A model generated the notes under the pieces. The model had not been told where the DNA came from. It did no database searches and worked only from the letters and a program-made list of their open reading frames with translations. A program made the position numbers and the translations under genes. A DNA stretch of 64,000 nt from Plotosus lineatus (lineage: Eukaryota; Chordata; Actinopteri; Siluriformes; Plotosidae), in assembly GCA_024760905.1 (NCBI GenBank), contig CM045750.1, forward strand, positions 13,464,419 to 13,528,418, read 5' to 3'. This document shows, one piece after another, positions 1 to 11,695 of the stretch (positions within the stretch are counted from its first letter, which is position 1; each line of letters starts with the position of its first letter).

Positions 1-267
1 TTGTCACTGTCCCCTCAGTGCAGCTAACTGGGTTATCAAAGGCGGGCCATGTCTCTCAGTGTCTATGGTGTGAGGTTCATGTAAAAGAACCATTGCTGAC
101 TTTCGACAAGAGTAGTTGCATATCCGTCAGCGTGTTTCTGCCCTGCGATAGCCTGACGAACTGTCCACGGTGTACTGTGCCCTCACCCGGAGTTGGCTGG
201 GATGGGTGCCAGCCTCCCCGTGACCCTAATTAGGATCAAGCGGTTACAGAAAATGAACTGAACAATT
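1..267 (+). repeat. SINE-AB, 5' cut by window edge
   Basis: Begins inside the SINE body (cagtgcagctaactgggtta, present in all A/AB copies) and ends with the L2-type tail GGTTACAGAAAATGAACTGA. The tRNA-like head lies outside the window. Confidence 0.85.
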
Positions 268-611
268 AGAAGTCCAAAAGCGAGATGCAGTCCATTATAC
301 GTTTCTTATTTGAAAAAGGCGGTGTAGCTGTCAGTAAGTGCCGAATAAATCACTGTGGCAACGACCAGCTGTGTCTGAACATGCACTTCATACACAAAAT
401 AAAATAAAGCACGCCGGCTCAGCACGCCAGTTTCCAGTAGCAGTTGCAGCCACATTGCGAAATTTCTTCGGTCATTTTTCTACTTTGAATTCATGTGTCC
501 ACCGTTACAATCGATGATCGAATCGTGATTGGTTGATGAGAAGTCTTCAAGTCATTCTACCGATCACCGATTTGTCTGAGTAGTCCACATGAGAATTAAT
601 TTATCCCCACT
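268..611. other. No feature seen
   Basis: AT-balanced DNA without recognisable exons or repeats. Confidence 0.4.
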
Positions 612-1040
612 CGCAATTTAATTGCATCCGATTCCCACCCGAGTAGCGAGGGGTGAAAGCATGCACACGGCTCCTCCGTGATACATGCAACGCTAGCCAC
701 CCGCCGTGACCCGGAGTCCGTGGAAGCTAATTGGAAAAGTTTTCTCGGGAGGTGGGATGGCATACACTCACTTTCCCGTCACTCACAGAAATCGCCAGCC
801 AATCATGGGTGTCTGTGAGCTCGTTCGTACGAGGCAACGGATAGCACTTTCCCATCGAGTGTGTTAGACGGCCCCCAAACACACATGCGCCGAAGTTCAA
901 AAAGAGGCGGGTGGCTTGCATCACGTGTCACGGAGTGGGCGTGTGCTTGCTTTCACCCCTCTCTGGTTGGTGGTCGGAATGTGGTAGGGAAGGGCAATGG
1001 GTGGGAATTGGATATGACTAAATTAGGGAGGAAAGCGGAT
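612..1040 (+). repeat. SINE-D copy with inverted tail (fold-back)
   Basis: Positions about 760-1040 match the SINE-like repeat at 40905-41305 (shared GGGTG/GCTTTCACCCCTC and GGAATTGGATA segments). Positions 612-700 are the reverse complement of about 890-1035, so the copy forms a large fold-back. Confidence 0.65.
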
Positions 1041-1227
1041 GGGGGGAAATCAATCGATTTGTTAATATTGTTTGCGCCCAAAATACCTTTCTGTTTCCTG
1101 AGTGACACGTACAGTGTTTATTAATGAATGAATATACACCGTGGTGTTTAAAAGTTTGAGAACTTTTTAAATATTTCTGCATACACACGACAGACATGAA
1201 CGTCACCAAAAAAAAAGTCTGGTGCAT

Positions 1228-1572
1228 AATTGTTTGTTTATTCATTCATTCATTCTCTGAACCATTTAATCTTATTTGGGTTACGGGGAAGCAGAAGCCT
1301 ATCTGAGCCCACACCCTGGTGTGAAGGCAGGACGGCCAGCACACCAGTCCTTTGCAGGGTCAACACACATGCGCACAACCAACTACACTTACACTCACAG
1401 ATGGCTGTTCCTAATTGCCTCGAAGTGCAACACTATGCATGTCTTTGGACTGTGGAAGAAAAACCGAGTGCCAGGAGGAAACCCACACAAGCGCAGGGAG
1501 AACATGCAAACTCCATACAGAAACATATCCTCACCAAACCCGGGACATGCTAACCACTATACAGTACCACAA
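1228..1572 (-). repeat. SINE-B (L2-tailed), diverged
   Basis: Reads ATTCTCTGAACC.. then GCATGTCTTTGGACTGTGGA and GGAGAACATGCAAACTCCA, the usual order of this family with the tRNA-like head on the right, degraded here to GGACATGCTAACCACTAT. Confidence 0.75.
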
Positions 1573-1884
1573 TCGTATCCATATTCATGTCAATCATACT
1601 TATGGAGAAATATCATAAAACTCGGAAGGGTTCACAAACTTTCAAGCACCACTGTAACTGTCCTTTAGTCCTCAGTGTGAATTCATCATGGAGGAAGATC
1701 TCAGCACCTTCACGCCTTATGTCTGCCATAATGAGAGGTTAAGTGGTGCGTGTGTTTTTTCCACTGTCTGATAGTGGTAGTTTTTATTCTCTGTATAATG
1801 CGAAGAGAAGAAACGAGTATTGATGGTTGTTTATGAATAAAAGAAAAGGGGAAAGATGTCTGATATGCATTTCTCTCCCTATTG
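1573..1884. other. No feature seen
   Basis: Anonymous sequence without splice-flanked coding potential. Confidence 0.4.
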
Positions 1885-1982
1885 GGTTATGAAATTCTCT
1901 CTCTCTCTCTTTCTCTCTTTTTGTGTGTGTGTGTCTCTGTCTCTCTCGCTCTCTCTCCCTTTCTGTGTGTGTGTGTGTGTGT
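1885..1982. repeat. Compound (CT)n/(GT)n microsatellite
   Basis: Imperfect CT tract followed by two GT tracts. Confidence 0.9.
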
Positions 1983-2854
1983 GCTTATTATTATTGTTGT
2001 TAGTTTGTGAGATCTAATTACTTGTTCTTTCTTTTCTTCCCCTGCTCCACTAGAGGGCGTGTTTGCCAGGGAAATGGCACCCTAGGAAATTCCTCATATC
2101 TGCTGACTTCTCTACATCCAGGGGCTTTTTCTACAGACTCTTACCATTTTTAGACGAGACACTTTGTCGTACCTTTTCTTCAGGAGACCCGATCATAAAA
2201 CCGGTTGGGATTAATGAGGAAATGGGTGTAATCATGAAAATCATAAATGAGTGGATTGTTGTTAAGCCATTAAACAAATGTCATGTTAAGGATGACACAC
2301 ATTTAAACGTCCCTTAACATCTGATCTGCGCCGTACCGTGAGCCAGGTTATTGCGATTCTCTTGTATACAATGAATGGATCATATCCCCCACGCCATGCG
2401 TCTATCTGTATTGGTTTTGTGATTTACACCTGCTGTGTTCGCCGCAGCTTGCAACAATACGCTCTTTTCTGAAACGATGACTGATGTGAATAAGAGCACT
2501 TTCTTATTCAGTAGCTATTATTATCTAATAGACCGTCTCAGATGAAGTAGTTCACATCTACCCTTTTCTGTATTACGTGTTTATTTCCCTATTTATTGTC
2601 TTGCTGATGGTAACGGAAATAAAAGCAAAGCAAATTAAAATAGTGTATTTTTTTTTCTTAAGTGTTCACTCTTGTCTGTGGTTTTTCTTTCTTCATAAGA
2701 CTCAGCACGGTGAATACGACTAGCCTTTCACGCCCCACTACTTTATACAGAGCACAATCACTTCAACAGCAACACCTGTACACCTGCTTATGTGTATAGT
2801 CAACCAATCGGGTGACTGCAGCGCAGCACAGTGCAGTCAACCAATGGCAGTTTT
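1983..2854. other. No gene recognised
   Basis: A short open frame (2063-2317) shows no family resemblance and no convincing splice context. The rest is AT-rich single-copy-looking DNA. Confidence 0.4.
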
Positions 2855-3018
2855 GGCTTGGTGGTTAAGGTTACTGATCTGAAGGTCAATGGTTCAATCT
2901 CCACTGCTGGGCCCTTGAGCAAGGCGCCTAACCATCAGTTACTCAGTTGTATAAAAATGATAATTGTAAGTCCCTCTGGATAAGAGTGTCTGCTAAATGC
3001 TATAGTGTAAATGTAAAC
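2855..3018 (+). repeat. tRNA-derived SINE ending in GTAAATGTAAA
   Basis: Head GGCTTGGTGGTTAAGGTTAC and B-box-like GGTTCAATCTCC, middle GGGCCCTTGAGCAAGGC, end GGATAAGAGTGTCTGCTAAA: a well-known teleost SINE layout. Confidence 0.85.
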
Positions 3019-3511
3019 CAATCAGGTGGCAGCATCACTGTGCATCATCTCATGCATGGCAAGAGGTTTAATAGAAAGAGCTTGAGTATCTTTATGGCAT
3101 GTTTGATGATACTAGATGATCCATAAAGAAATGCCCTCACAGGCCTGGGTCTCAGAACCCAGAAGCCTCTTGCAGTGGGCCGGACACTATAGCACCGTGC
3201 ATCCCTAAACCTTATTTCTCTGAACAGAGATCAGCATTTAGAACCGTTTGTGCGGCCCTTTCTCAGATACCTTTTTTGTGACGTGGCCAGAAGAGGAAAT
3301 TGTAATTTTTTTTAAAATAGGGTTTTCTAGTTGTGTTGCACAGAATTTGTTTCCACATGCCTCAGTAATGTATGTTGCTATGCACTTATCCTCCACTTGA
3401 ATAGCCTGTACATCTGCTCTTCTATGTAGTTCTTCAATCAGCCAATCATGTAGCTTGGTGAATAAACTCATGCACATAAAGGGGAGGAGCTGTAGTTAAT
3501 AAGCATGTGGA
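3019..3511. other. No feature seen
   Basis: An 79-codon minus-strand open frame (3238-3477) has no recognised motif. Nothing else stands out. Confidence 0.4.
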
Positions 3512-3775
3512 TTTCAATTCAATCCAGTTTTATTTGTGTAGAGTTGAGAGCTTTCTAGAATTGATATTGTCCCAAAACAGCTTTACACAGCAAAAGTAGG
3601 AGTTTATAAAGTATAAAAGAATTTGAACGTTTTCTATAACCCCTACACATCCCTAATAAGCAAGCTCGTGGTGACGGTGGCAAGGAAAAACTCCCTCAGT
3701 AGATGCGAGAAAGAAACCTCGAGATGAACCAGGCCCAGAAGGGAAACCCATCCTCATTTGGGTGAAACCATAAAG
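3512..3775. repeat. Common fish interspersed repeat
   Basis: Contains AATCCAGTTTTATTTGTGTA, AGCTTTACACAGCAAA, GGTGACGGTGGCAAGGAAAA and CCCATCCTCATTTGGGTGA, a phrase repeated widely in fish genomes. The family's class is not clear to me. Confidence 0.7.
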
Positions 3776-3789
3776 ATACAAACCATATA

Positions 3790-4549
3790 GAGGGATCCCT
3801 CACTTTCCGAGGTTAATTGGGACCGAGATCCCCACGCGACCGTTGAAATCCACAAAATAGGATCAACCCCCCCCTCAATGACATATACGTACATGTATAG
3901 TTGTATATAATCTCAATAAATACATATTTAGGGCAGTGGTGGTCTAGTGGTTAGGGTGCAGGATCGCTGATCCTCAGGTTGGGGGTTCGAGTCCCCACAA
4001 GGTTGTCACTGTTGGCCCAGTGCAGCTAACTGGATTATCAAAGGTGGGCCATGTCTCTCACTGTCTATGGTGAGTGGCATGTAAAAGAACCATTGCTGAC
4101 TTTCGTAAAGAGTAGCTGCAAAGCCGTCCGCGTGTTTCTAAGACCTGGAGAGGGATGGGCTCCGCCAGGCCAAATCAGCCCAAGTCTCGCCATGAAGGCG
4201 CCCCAACGACATCCTCAGATGTTAAGGGATAAGTGAAGCGAAATACATATTCAATGCTATAAATGCTTATAATAACAATTAAACATTAAAAAAAACAAGA
4301 TATAAATAAAATATAAATACACACACATAGAGATGGTATTGCATGAGAAGAAGACGACACACATACATACGTGCGTGCGCACACAGATGCACCAATGTAT
4401 CCAGTATCGATGGGAGATTTTGTGGGTTTTTTGTCTTGTGTTGGTTTAGGGTTTTTTAATAATTGGCCTAATAATAAATGAATATTTATTTATTTATTTA
4501 TTTTTATTTATTGAAGCCACATGAATTGAGATGTAGCGAGGGATCCCAG
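3790..4549 (+). mobile_element. Pogo-type non-autonomous element with AGGGATCCCTC ends
   Basis: Left end GAGGGATCCCTCAC and right end GCGAGGGATCCCAG are inverted repeats flanked by TA. The same ends bound 22951-23783. A SINE-A (about 3930-4140) lies inside. No transposase reading frame remains. Confidence 0.7.
3930..4140 (+). repeat. SINE-A, 3' truncated, nested
   Basis: Head GGGCAGTGGTGGTCTAGTGG and B box GGTTCGAGTCC are intact. The copy stops at GCGTGTTTCT, without the RTE-like tail. Confidence 0.85.
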
Positions 4550-4779
4550 TATATGAGAAATTCATTACAGTCCAAAATGTAGTCCGGATAGTTATCCAGC
4601 TAAATCCTAAATAATTGTGGGGAGATGCATTTATATCACCAGCAGTGAAAGGTCACCACAGTCTGCTAGTCCACATCTGGGTCAATATAGATCTTCATCA
4701 GCAGGAGGGAGGGGCTTCCAAGATGAGAACTCCAGCCAGGCATATTTTACAGACACTTAAAGGTAATTGGGGAAACTGT

Positions 4780-5096
4780 CTTCCTTTCAGCTTTTCCCTT
4801 TTACTTGGGAGTCGCCACAGCCAATCATCTGATTCGCACATTTTGATTTGGCAGAGGTTTTTACGTCGGATGCCCTTCCTGTCACAACCCTTTTTAGCAA
4901 GGGACAAAAACACGCTGACTGCTTTGCAGCTACTCTTTACAAAAGTCAGCAATGGCTCTTTTACATGCTTCTCACCATAGACAGTGAGAGACATGGCCCG
5001 CCTTTGATAACCCAGTTCGCCGCACTGGGGGGGACTCGAACCCCCAACCATTGGATCAGCGATCCAGCGCCCTATACCACTAGACCACCACTGCCC
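4780..5096 (-). repeat. SINE-A, full length
   Basis: Runs from the RTE-like tail (TTCCTTTCAGCTTTTCCC) to the tRNA-like head (ACTAGACCACCACTGCCC). Confidence 0.9.
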
Positions 5097-5137
5097 AATT
5101 TTGATACTTGGATAAATATCTTTTGTTGTCAGTGAAC

Positions 5138-5392
5138 ACTTACATGTAAGATGTCTTGTAGACAAAGTCAGAGAGGCTAGATTGAGATGGTTTGGACATG
5201 TACAGAGGAGGGATAGTGAGTATATTGGTAGTAGGATGCTGAGGTTGGAACTACCAGGCAGAAGGCCTAGAGGAAGACCAAAGAGAAGATTTATGGATGT
5301 GGTGAAGGAGGACATGAAGGTAGTTGGTGTAAGAGAAGAAGATGCAGAGGATAGGGTGAGATGGAGGCAGATGATTCGCTCTGGAGACCCCT
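5138..5392 (+). mobile_element. RTE-like LINE, 3' fragment
   Basis: Translates to [20 protein letters not shown] and [19 protein letters not shown], the C-terminal end of the LINE protein also seen at 63120-63983. 5' truncated, and lacking the usual AAG tail. Confidence 0.88.
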
Positions 5393-5445
5393 CCACCTGG
5401 AGTCTGAAACTCCTGGATATCTACTGAGTTTCCTCCTTTAAGATG

Positions 5446-5760
5446 GGGTGGTGGTGACCTGGTGGTAAAGGGCGCTGGATCGCTGATCCTCAGGTTGGGG
5501 ATTTGTGTCCCACTCTCCACAAGATTGTCACTGTCCCCCTTCCCCTCAGTGCAGCTAACTGGGTTATCAAAGGCTGGCCATGTCTCTCACTGTCTACGGT
5601 GGGAGGCATGTGAAAGAACCATTGCTGACTTTCATAAAGAGTAGCTGCATAGCCATCAGCGTGCTTCTGCCCCTCGCTAAAAGGTTGTGTCAGGAAGGGC
5701 ATCCAACGTAAAAACCAATGCCAATCAGATGGTTTTCTGTGGTGAACCCTGGAAAAAGAA
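5446..5760 (+). repeat. SINE-A with 18-bp target duplication
   Basis: GTTTCCTCCTTTAAGATG occurs at 5428-5445 and again at 5761-5778, exactly bracketing the SINE. This fixes its ends and shows the site before insertion. Confidence 0.92.
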
Positions 5761-5778
5761 GTTTCCTCCTTTAAGATG

Positions 5779-6723
5779 CTTTTTCAGGTCTTAACTGTAG
5801 CCGGCTTCAGTTGCTGAGTGTTTGTGGAACCTTCTGCTTTCAGTTTTATCTTCAGTAAGTGATGAGCTGCTCAGAAATGACTGACTGAAGATTCCATTTC
5901 TTTGGATTAAAGTAGACATGTGGTTAACTGGTGTTATTAGCTCTTTAAAATGATCACATCTAACATCAGTGCGTCACTCCATACCAGATTTTAAGGCGTG
6001 CGTGAGTGTTTTGACTCTAGGCCTGCTCAGAGCCATGTCGCCTGTGGCCTGTGCATCATAACACATTGTGGTCCAGTGCTGAGCTGCACAAGCACAAGTG
6101 CAGAAATTGCCGAAAACATTTCATTTTGTTCCTAAATCAACTGACAGGAAAGTCACATCAGAAAAACGTGAGCTGTGGATACCATTTTGGCTTCACCATC
6201 ACACTCATCTCTGGCAGCGTCTTCGTCCTCAGTCACTAGAATGTGTCCTATCACTGTCTCCACAAAAGAATCTCCCACTCTCTGGTATAAACAGGTCACC
6301 ATTTACACACATTAAACCCAACATAGTTGCTTCTTGAATACATTAAATATTACACACTGCTTGTTTACTTGCACTGTACAGCCCAGCCCAACATGTTTCC
6401 GTCACTTTGGGGAAACCCCCAGATTCTGCCACTAATAATCCACAGGAAAAAATAAGAAGCTCTTGGGTTGCTTTCACTGTATGTTTTCTGGTCAATATCC
6501 ATCTGTACTGCACATATAAGCAAAATATACAGCTCTATACACTTGAGTTTATTATACATCAGAAACCACATTATCATTAAACACCTGTGATTAGTTCCAG
6601 TAGAAGCCACATTTGTCCGTGCACAGTGCAGACTTTCTTGCAAAGTCTCATCTGGCCTTTCTGTTCTTGAGTGTTGCCAGCAGTTTGCATGTGGAGGTAA
6701 TTTCTCTATACTGCATTTACAAT
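5779..6723. repeat. Relic of an unnamed repeat shared with 17210-17825
   Basis: AGTCTCATCTGGCCTTTCTG followed by GCCAGCAGTTTGCAT at about 6640-6710 is repeated with changes at 17755-17815. The surrounding sequence carries no gene I recognise. Confidence 0.4.
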
Positions 6724-6860
6724 CATGTTGTAGTGGTTAACACAGCTTTCACAGCAAGAGGGTCCTGGGTTTGAGTCATGGGCTTGTGGAGAGCGTTTTT
6801 ATGTGGAGTATGTTCTACCTGTGCTTTCATGGGTTTTCTTTGGGTGCCCCTTCAACAGTA
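6724..6860 (+). repeat. SINE-B head fragment
   Basis: GTGGTTAACAC then CACAGCAAGAGGGTCCTGGG with a GGTTTGAGTC B box. Truncated after TTTTCTTTGGGTGCC. Confidence 0.6.
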
Positions 6861-7102
6861 ATAAAGAAGAATGCGTGAAGAAAAAAAGAAAAAGAAAAAA
6901 TCCTACATGTAATTGTGATACAGAACCGTAATAACACCAAATTTAAAATATGAATCGTTTTTGATTCTTGGAGGATAAGGAAGCTCTTCAATCTTTCTTG
7001 CAAATCAGTTGGATCTTCAGTACTGCTGAACAGCAGGTCAACCATCACTCATCATTTCCCATTAATGCCTCAGCAAAACTTGATTTTAAAGTTGGATTTA
7101 AT
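6861..7102. other. No feature seen
   Basis: A-rich tract at 6880-6900, then anonymous DNA. Confidence 0.35.
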
Positions 7103-7700
7103 TCTTAGGTAGTGGGGCCGGTGGCATCGTGGTTAGGGTGCTGTGCTCATGATCAGGAGGTTGTGGGTTCAAATCCCAGTTAGACCCCCACTGTGCTAAG
7201 ACCCCTGGGAAAGGTCTTAACTACAAGTGTGCCTCTGTTCACCCAGGGGTCTTAGGTAGTGGGGCCAGTGGTGTAGTGGTTAGGATGCTGTGCTCATGAT
7301 CGGGGGGTTGTGGGTTCAAATCCCAGTTAGACCCCCACTGTGCTAAGACCCCTGGGTCTTAACTACAAGTGTGCCTCTGTTCACCCAGGGGTCTTAGGTA
7401 GTGGGGCCAGTACTGTAGTGGTTAGGGTGCTGTGCTCATGATCGAGAGGTTGTGGGTTCAAATCCCAGTTAGACCCTCACTGTGCTAAGACCCCTGGGAA
7501 CGGTCTTAACTACAAGTTCACCCAGCAGTATAAATGGGTACCAGTGAAAATATACTGGGAAGGTAACCTGCGATGGACTAGCGTCCCATCCAGGAGGAGT
7601 TGAACTCCTCGTTGCTTCACACTATGAAAACCGGGGATAAGCACTGGCCTGAAGAGCCACTATGGCTCGGGTGTAAAAATCCCACATTACCTTTAATCAA
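7103..7700 (+). repeat. SINE-C with the head region in three tandem copies
   Basis: The unit beginning TCTTAGGTAGTGGGGCC recurs at 7103, 7250 and 7392 (periods 147 and 142 bp), each with an A/B-box pair (GTGGTTAGGGTGC, GGTTCAAATCCC). Only the third continues into the SINE body. Confidence 0.85.
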
Positions 7701-9395
7701 TCAATCTGGCGTAGGCGACAGCCATAACAGCTTGTCATGGCTGCAGATGAAGGGCAAAAAATCCACGGTAGAGGCCCAAAGTTCTTTCTGCAGATTGTTT
7801 TTATTGAGACACCAACTCTAGATAGCTTTTCGTTGACTCTAAAGAGTTCATCCGCCCTTTGATAGGTCTTGTTTTTATTCCTACTGGGTTGCTAGCCACC
7901 CGCCTCATCAAATTTGAAACCTTGTGGGGGAGCCGGTTTAGTCGCCAACCACTCGACCATGCAACAGGTTGTACTGGCTTACACGTTACCAGTAGCAGAG
8001 CAAAACCTGACCTGACCTAAACATTACCTGAGGTTACCTTAATTCTCAGGTAGCTGTGGATCTTAGCTTGTGTTTACAGTACTGTATCGTCAGACAACAA
8101 ACAAACAAACAAGCAAATAAAAAGGTCTTGTAAAGAAATAATTGCTACTCACACTGGAGAGCATCTGCGAGTTTGCTTCCATTACAGTCCATTAAAAAGG
8201 ATTAAAGATTATTCATCAGTAGAAAGTGATTACAGTATTGCTGCTTGTTCTGTACAACCATGTTAATTTATAAATAACAACTTTGATTTTGCCCGATATC
8301 ACTCCTATGAAAGCCATGGTTCTATCATCTTTATGACCTCTGTTTTAGATGAATCTTCTAAAGAGTGGATTGTGGCACTATGTTTAAAAGAGAAAATCAT
8401 TCCTGGTGCATGGGAGAGAGGATTAGAATACAGCCTTTATGATTTTGTGATCCTGAAGCTTGTGATCACAAGCGTACAAAGAATATCAGCCGTTCAGTAG
8501 CTGATGGGTGGGGCATCTGGGGCTGGGATCACGAGTGTTCAGTCTTGCAATTCAAGTGTTTCTTGTCTCTCTCAATAAGTAAAATTAGATTCCATAATAA
8601 ATGAGTTTGGAAGTTTTCAGCTCTTTATATGCTAGAAAAATGAATACTTCTCACACTGCCTTTCAGCTCTGTTGGGAAACATCGTGTTTCTCTAATAAAA
8701 TCCACTGCTGGATGTTGTAATCCGGCCCAACGCGTAGCTTCACACATGAAAGCAGATTTTCTGTATTTTCTACACTTGGCCGGCGATGATCCTATGTAGC
8801 TGTTTCACAACAGTTGTGTTTGCTGCATTGCCTCTGCTGGTGCCCACATGCTCCCAATTTGCAGGGTGAGGGCGACTCTGGCTACAAGTATATCAGGTGC
8901 ACTTGTACTCTCTAAAAGCTTCAAGATGTTATTGATGTTGACGCCACTGTGGTTGAGGCACCTGGGGAGATATGGTTAATTTTTTGAGTATATACTAGTA
9001 TATATGAACTGGCTATCTTCACCAGCTTAACCTTGAGGTTAGGATTAGGGTTAGTTGCCATATGAGTTAAGTGTAAATTGTAAGCACTTCTTTTTTTTTT
9101 TGGTAGCTTCAAATTCCTGAGAAGGGTGCTGTCAAGTCTTTCAATGTGAATTTCCTTCTGGGATTAGTAAAGTATCTGTCTAGCCACCTACCTATCTTTC
9201 TATCTTCAGGTCCACTGATTGCTTATTCTGTGATTCCTACTTCCAGCCATTGACAGGTGATGCAGTCCCCAGTAGTGATTGATAGCTGTGCATCATAAAC
9301 CCTTGCCTGGATAATATTGCACAATTGTGGTTAACAAAACAATTAACCACAACCGAGAAGGTCTGAAGTTGGATGGAGTGGTGATGGTGAATCTG
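7701..9395. other. No gene recognised
   Basis: AT-rich DNA with short AAAC and T runs. I see no exons with conserved content and no clear mobile element. Confidence 0.4.
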
Positions 9396-9414
9396 GCATT
9401 AAAGTGATTTTCAT

Positions 9415-9602
9415 CTTCTTCTTCTTTTCTTTTCGGCTGTTCCCTTCAGGGGTCGCCACAGCAAATCATCCGTCTCCATCTCACCCTGTCCTCTGCATCT
9501 TCTTCCCTTACTCCAACGACCTTCATGTCTCTTCCTTCACCACATCCATAAATCTCTTCTTTGGTCTTCCTCTAGGCCTTCTGCCTGGTAGTTCCAACCT
9601 CA
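9415..9602 (-). mobile_element. RTE-like LINE, 188-bp 5'-truncated insertion
   Basis: CTT-repeat tail followed by the LINE end (TTTTCGGCTGTTCCCTTCAG). A 19-bp duplication, GCATTAAAGTGATTTTCAT, brackets it at 9396-9414 and 9603-9621: the signature of target-primed reverse transcription. Confidence 0.92.
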
Positions 9603-9621
9603 GCATTAAAGTGATTTTCAT

Positions 9622-9974
9622 AAAAATCTGATATGGTCACCTGGGAGGCCCTGGCTAAGTCAGCACAAAATGACCCATCAGCCTTCTACAGGATTTTGCC
9701 ACCAGTTTAGAAGAGCACAATTGTCACAAAGTTCTTTGTATTTTGCACCATTATCATTTTATCTTCACTGGGGCAAAGATATTAAAACCTGTGTTCAGTG
9801 AGAAAATTCTTCTGTACACGGAGAGTTATCCATAAAGGCATGGTTCTGTAACTTCTACTCCACTGAACATACTAGGGATGAACACAGATGATGCATCAGG
9901 CCTTATTGCTCTACATCGGAAACTAGGTGTACCCTTGTCGCTGACCATCATGCTGAATATTCTTTCATTTTCCA
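9622..9974. other. No feature seen
   Basis: Anonymous sequence. Confidence 0.35.
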
Positions 9975-10125
9975 AGCTGCTTAATCCTAATTAGGGTCGT
10001 GGGGAGATTGGCGCCCATCACAACTGACTCTCGGCAAGGCCCGGGAACACCTTGGACACCTCGTCCGACCATCGCAGGGCTAGCTAACACATACTACCAT
10101 TCAGACTCACACCTAGAGGCTATTT
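9975..10125 (-). repeat. L2-type SINE tail fragment
   Basis: Contains CTGCTTAATCCTAATTAGGG and CTCACACCTAGAGGC, the SINE-B tail in reverse. Confidence 0.65.
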
Positions 10126-11058
10126 TGAAAAGAAATAGATGTATATTCATGATGGAGTACTTGAGCAGCAGGACAAAGGGAATTTTTTTCTTGCTTGGCA
10201 ACAGTGATGCAGATCCATCTTGGAAAAAGAAAGGATCCATTGTCAAGCAAATACGCCTGTGGACACATTATCTTGTCTCTCAATCTTGACAAATTCTACC
10301 AGGCAGCATTATTTATATTTTATAAAGCAGTGATAGCATTGAGGCTCGTGTGTCACAGGGAGCACTGATGTGGGTTTTCATCCATCACAAAGACCATCCT
10401 CTGTCGTATAATTTTAAACACTGGTTCCTTACAGAGATTGTTTTCCAACGCTGAGCGAGAGAAGCTGGAGACTGAGTAAACTGTCTGTCTGAATCAGTCT
10501 GCAAGACCAAAATAGAGAACTCCAGATCAAAGAGTGGTGACAACGTGCTAGTACATTCTGCAGTCATGTTAAAAGTGTGTAAGAGCTTGGAAGGTTGTGT
10601 CTGCACGTCACTGTATAGAACTAACACCTTGACTTCATCGTGGTTTCTAATGTCCGCGATATTTATTGAGTAAGGCAGTGCTTAAAGGCAGACCTCTATC
10701 AATAAATGACACACTGATCCCAGATGGCTGATTTGCTTCACAGATTGATTCAGAGTTTTTAATGCCAAGAGCAACCTTTGAAGAGATGTTTATCAACTGT
10801 ACACTGTAAAACAGTAATTAAGGTCAATGTGTCTTTATCCTGTTACAAAGCATGAAATGATAGCCAATTGCAGTATCGCCATGTTTTCAGTAATTTTTTT
10901 TTTTTTTTATATATATACCTGATTATCTGACAATGGCCTTACTGTGTTTTTAGAAATGGAATTCACTGGGAAAATGATTTTTCCTCTTTATCTCAGAGGG
11001 GAAGAAATCCCACAGTGGCAAGCCTACATTATGATCAAATGTCCAAGCAAAGGTTCTA
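10126..11058. other. No gene recognised
   Basis: Single-copy-looking DNA. An 80-codon minus-strand open frame at 10385-10627 has no recognised domain. T-tract and AT steps lie at 10896-10917. Confidence 0.35.
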
Positions 11059-11406
11059 GGACATTTGCTCACAAGACAAATGCTCACAAGACAAATGCTC
11101 ACAGGACAAATGCTCACAACCTAAATAAAAAAACAGACATTTGCTCACAACATAAAAAAAAAAATGTTCAATTTTAACCCTAACACTAACCCTAAACCAA
11201 CCCTAACCCTAAATCCTAACCCTAACCCTAATTCTAATGTATAATGAGTTAATTTAGCATTATGTATTTATAAGAATAAAGAATTTTTATAACACATTGT
11301 AATTTTTTTTTGTATTATGCATTTATTAGAACAAAAAAAAAAAGATGTGAGCAAATGTCTGCTTTTTCATTAGAGTTGTGAGCATTTGTCCTGTGAGTAA
11401 ATGTCC
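11059..11406. mobile_element. Fold-back element with GGACATTTGCTCAC ends and inner CCCTAA repeats
   Basis: GGACATTTGCTCAC and three GACAAATGCTCACA units on the left are mirrored by GTGAGCATTTGTCC and GTGAGTAAATGTCC on the right. Inside lies 11176-11236, a degenerate (AACCCT)n array. No coding capacity. Class uncertain. Confidence 0.6.
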
Positions 11407-11437
11407 GCGCCTCAAGAGGCGAATTGTAGTTTGAGGG

Positions 11438-11695
11438 TCTTCTTTTCCTTTCGGCTTTTTCCCTTTTTCACGGGTCGCCACAGTGAATCATCTGATTCGC
11501 ATGTTTGATTTGGTATAGGTTTATATGTCGGATGCCCTTCCTGACACAACCCTTTAGCAAGAGGCAGAAACACACTGACTGCTATGCAGCTACTCTTTAC
11601 GAAAGTCACCAATGGTTCTTTTACATGTTACCATTACCATAGACAGTGAGAGACATGGCCAGTCTTTAATAACCCAGTTAGCTGCACTGGGGACA
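11438..11695 (-). repeat. SINE-A lacking the tRNA-like head
   Basis: Tail to AGTTAGCTGCACTGGGG. Flanked by TTGTAGTTTGAGGG and TTGTAGTTCAAGGG, probably a slightly diverged target duplication. Confidence 0.85.

Noticed and set aside
3950..4020. SINE heads with tRNA-like A/B boxes as real tRNA genes
   Set aside because: No cloverleaf closes, and each is joined to the same SINE body.
7103..7500. CRISPR-like array
   Set aside because: Three units of about 145 bp with tRNA-like boxes; eukaryotic SINE heads, no short repeat/spacer pattern.
11176..11236. Chromosome end marked by CCCTAA repeats
   Set aside because: Short, degenerate and enclosed in a fold-back element with ordinary DNA on both sides.
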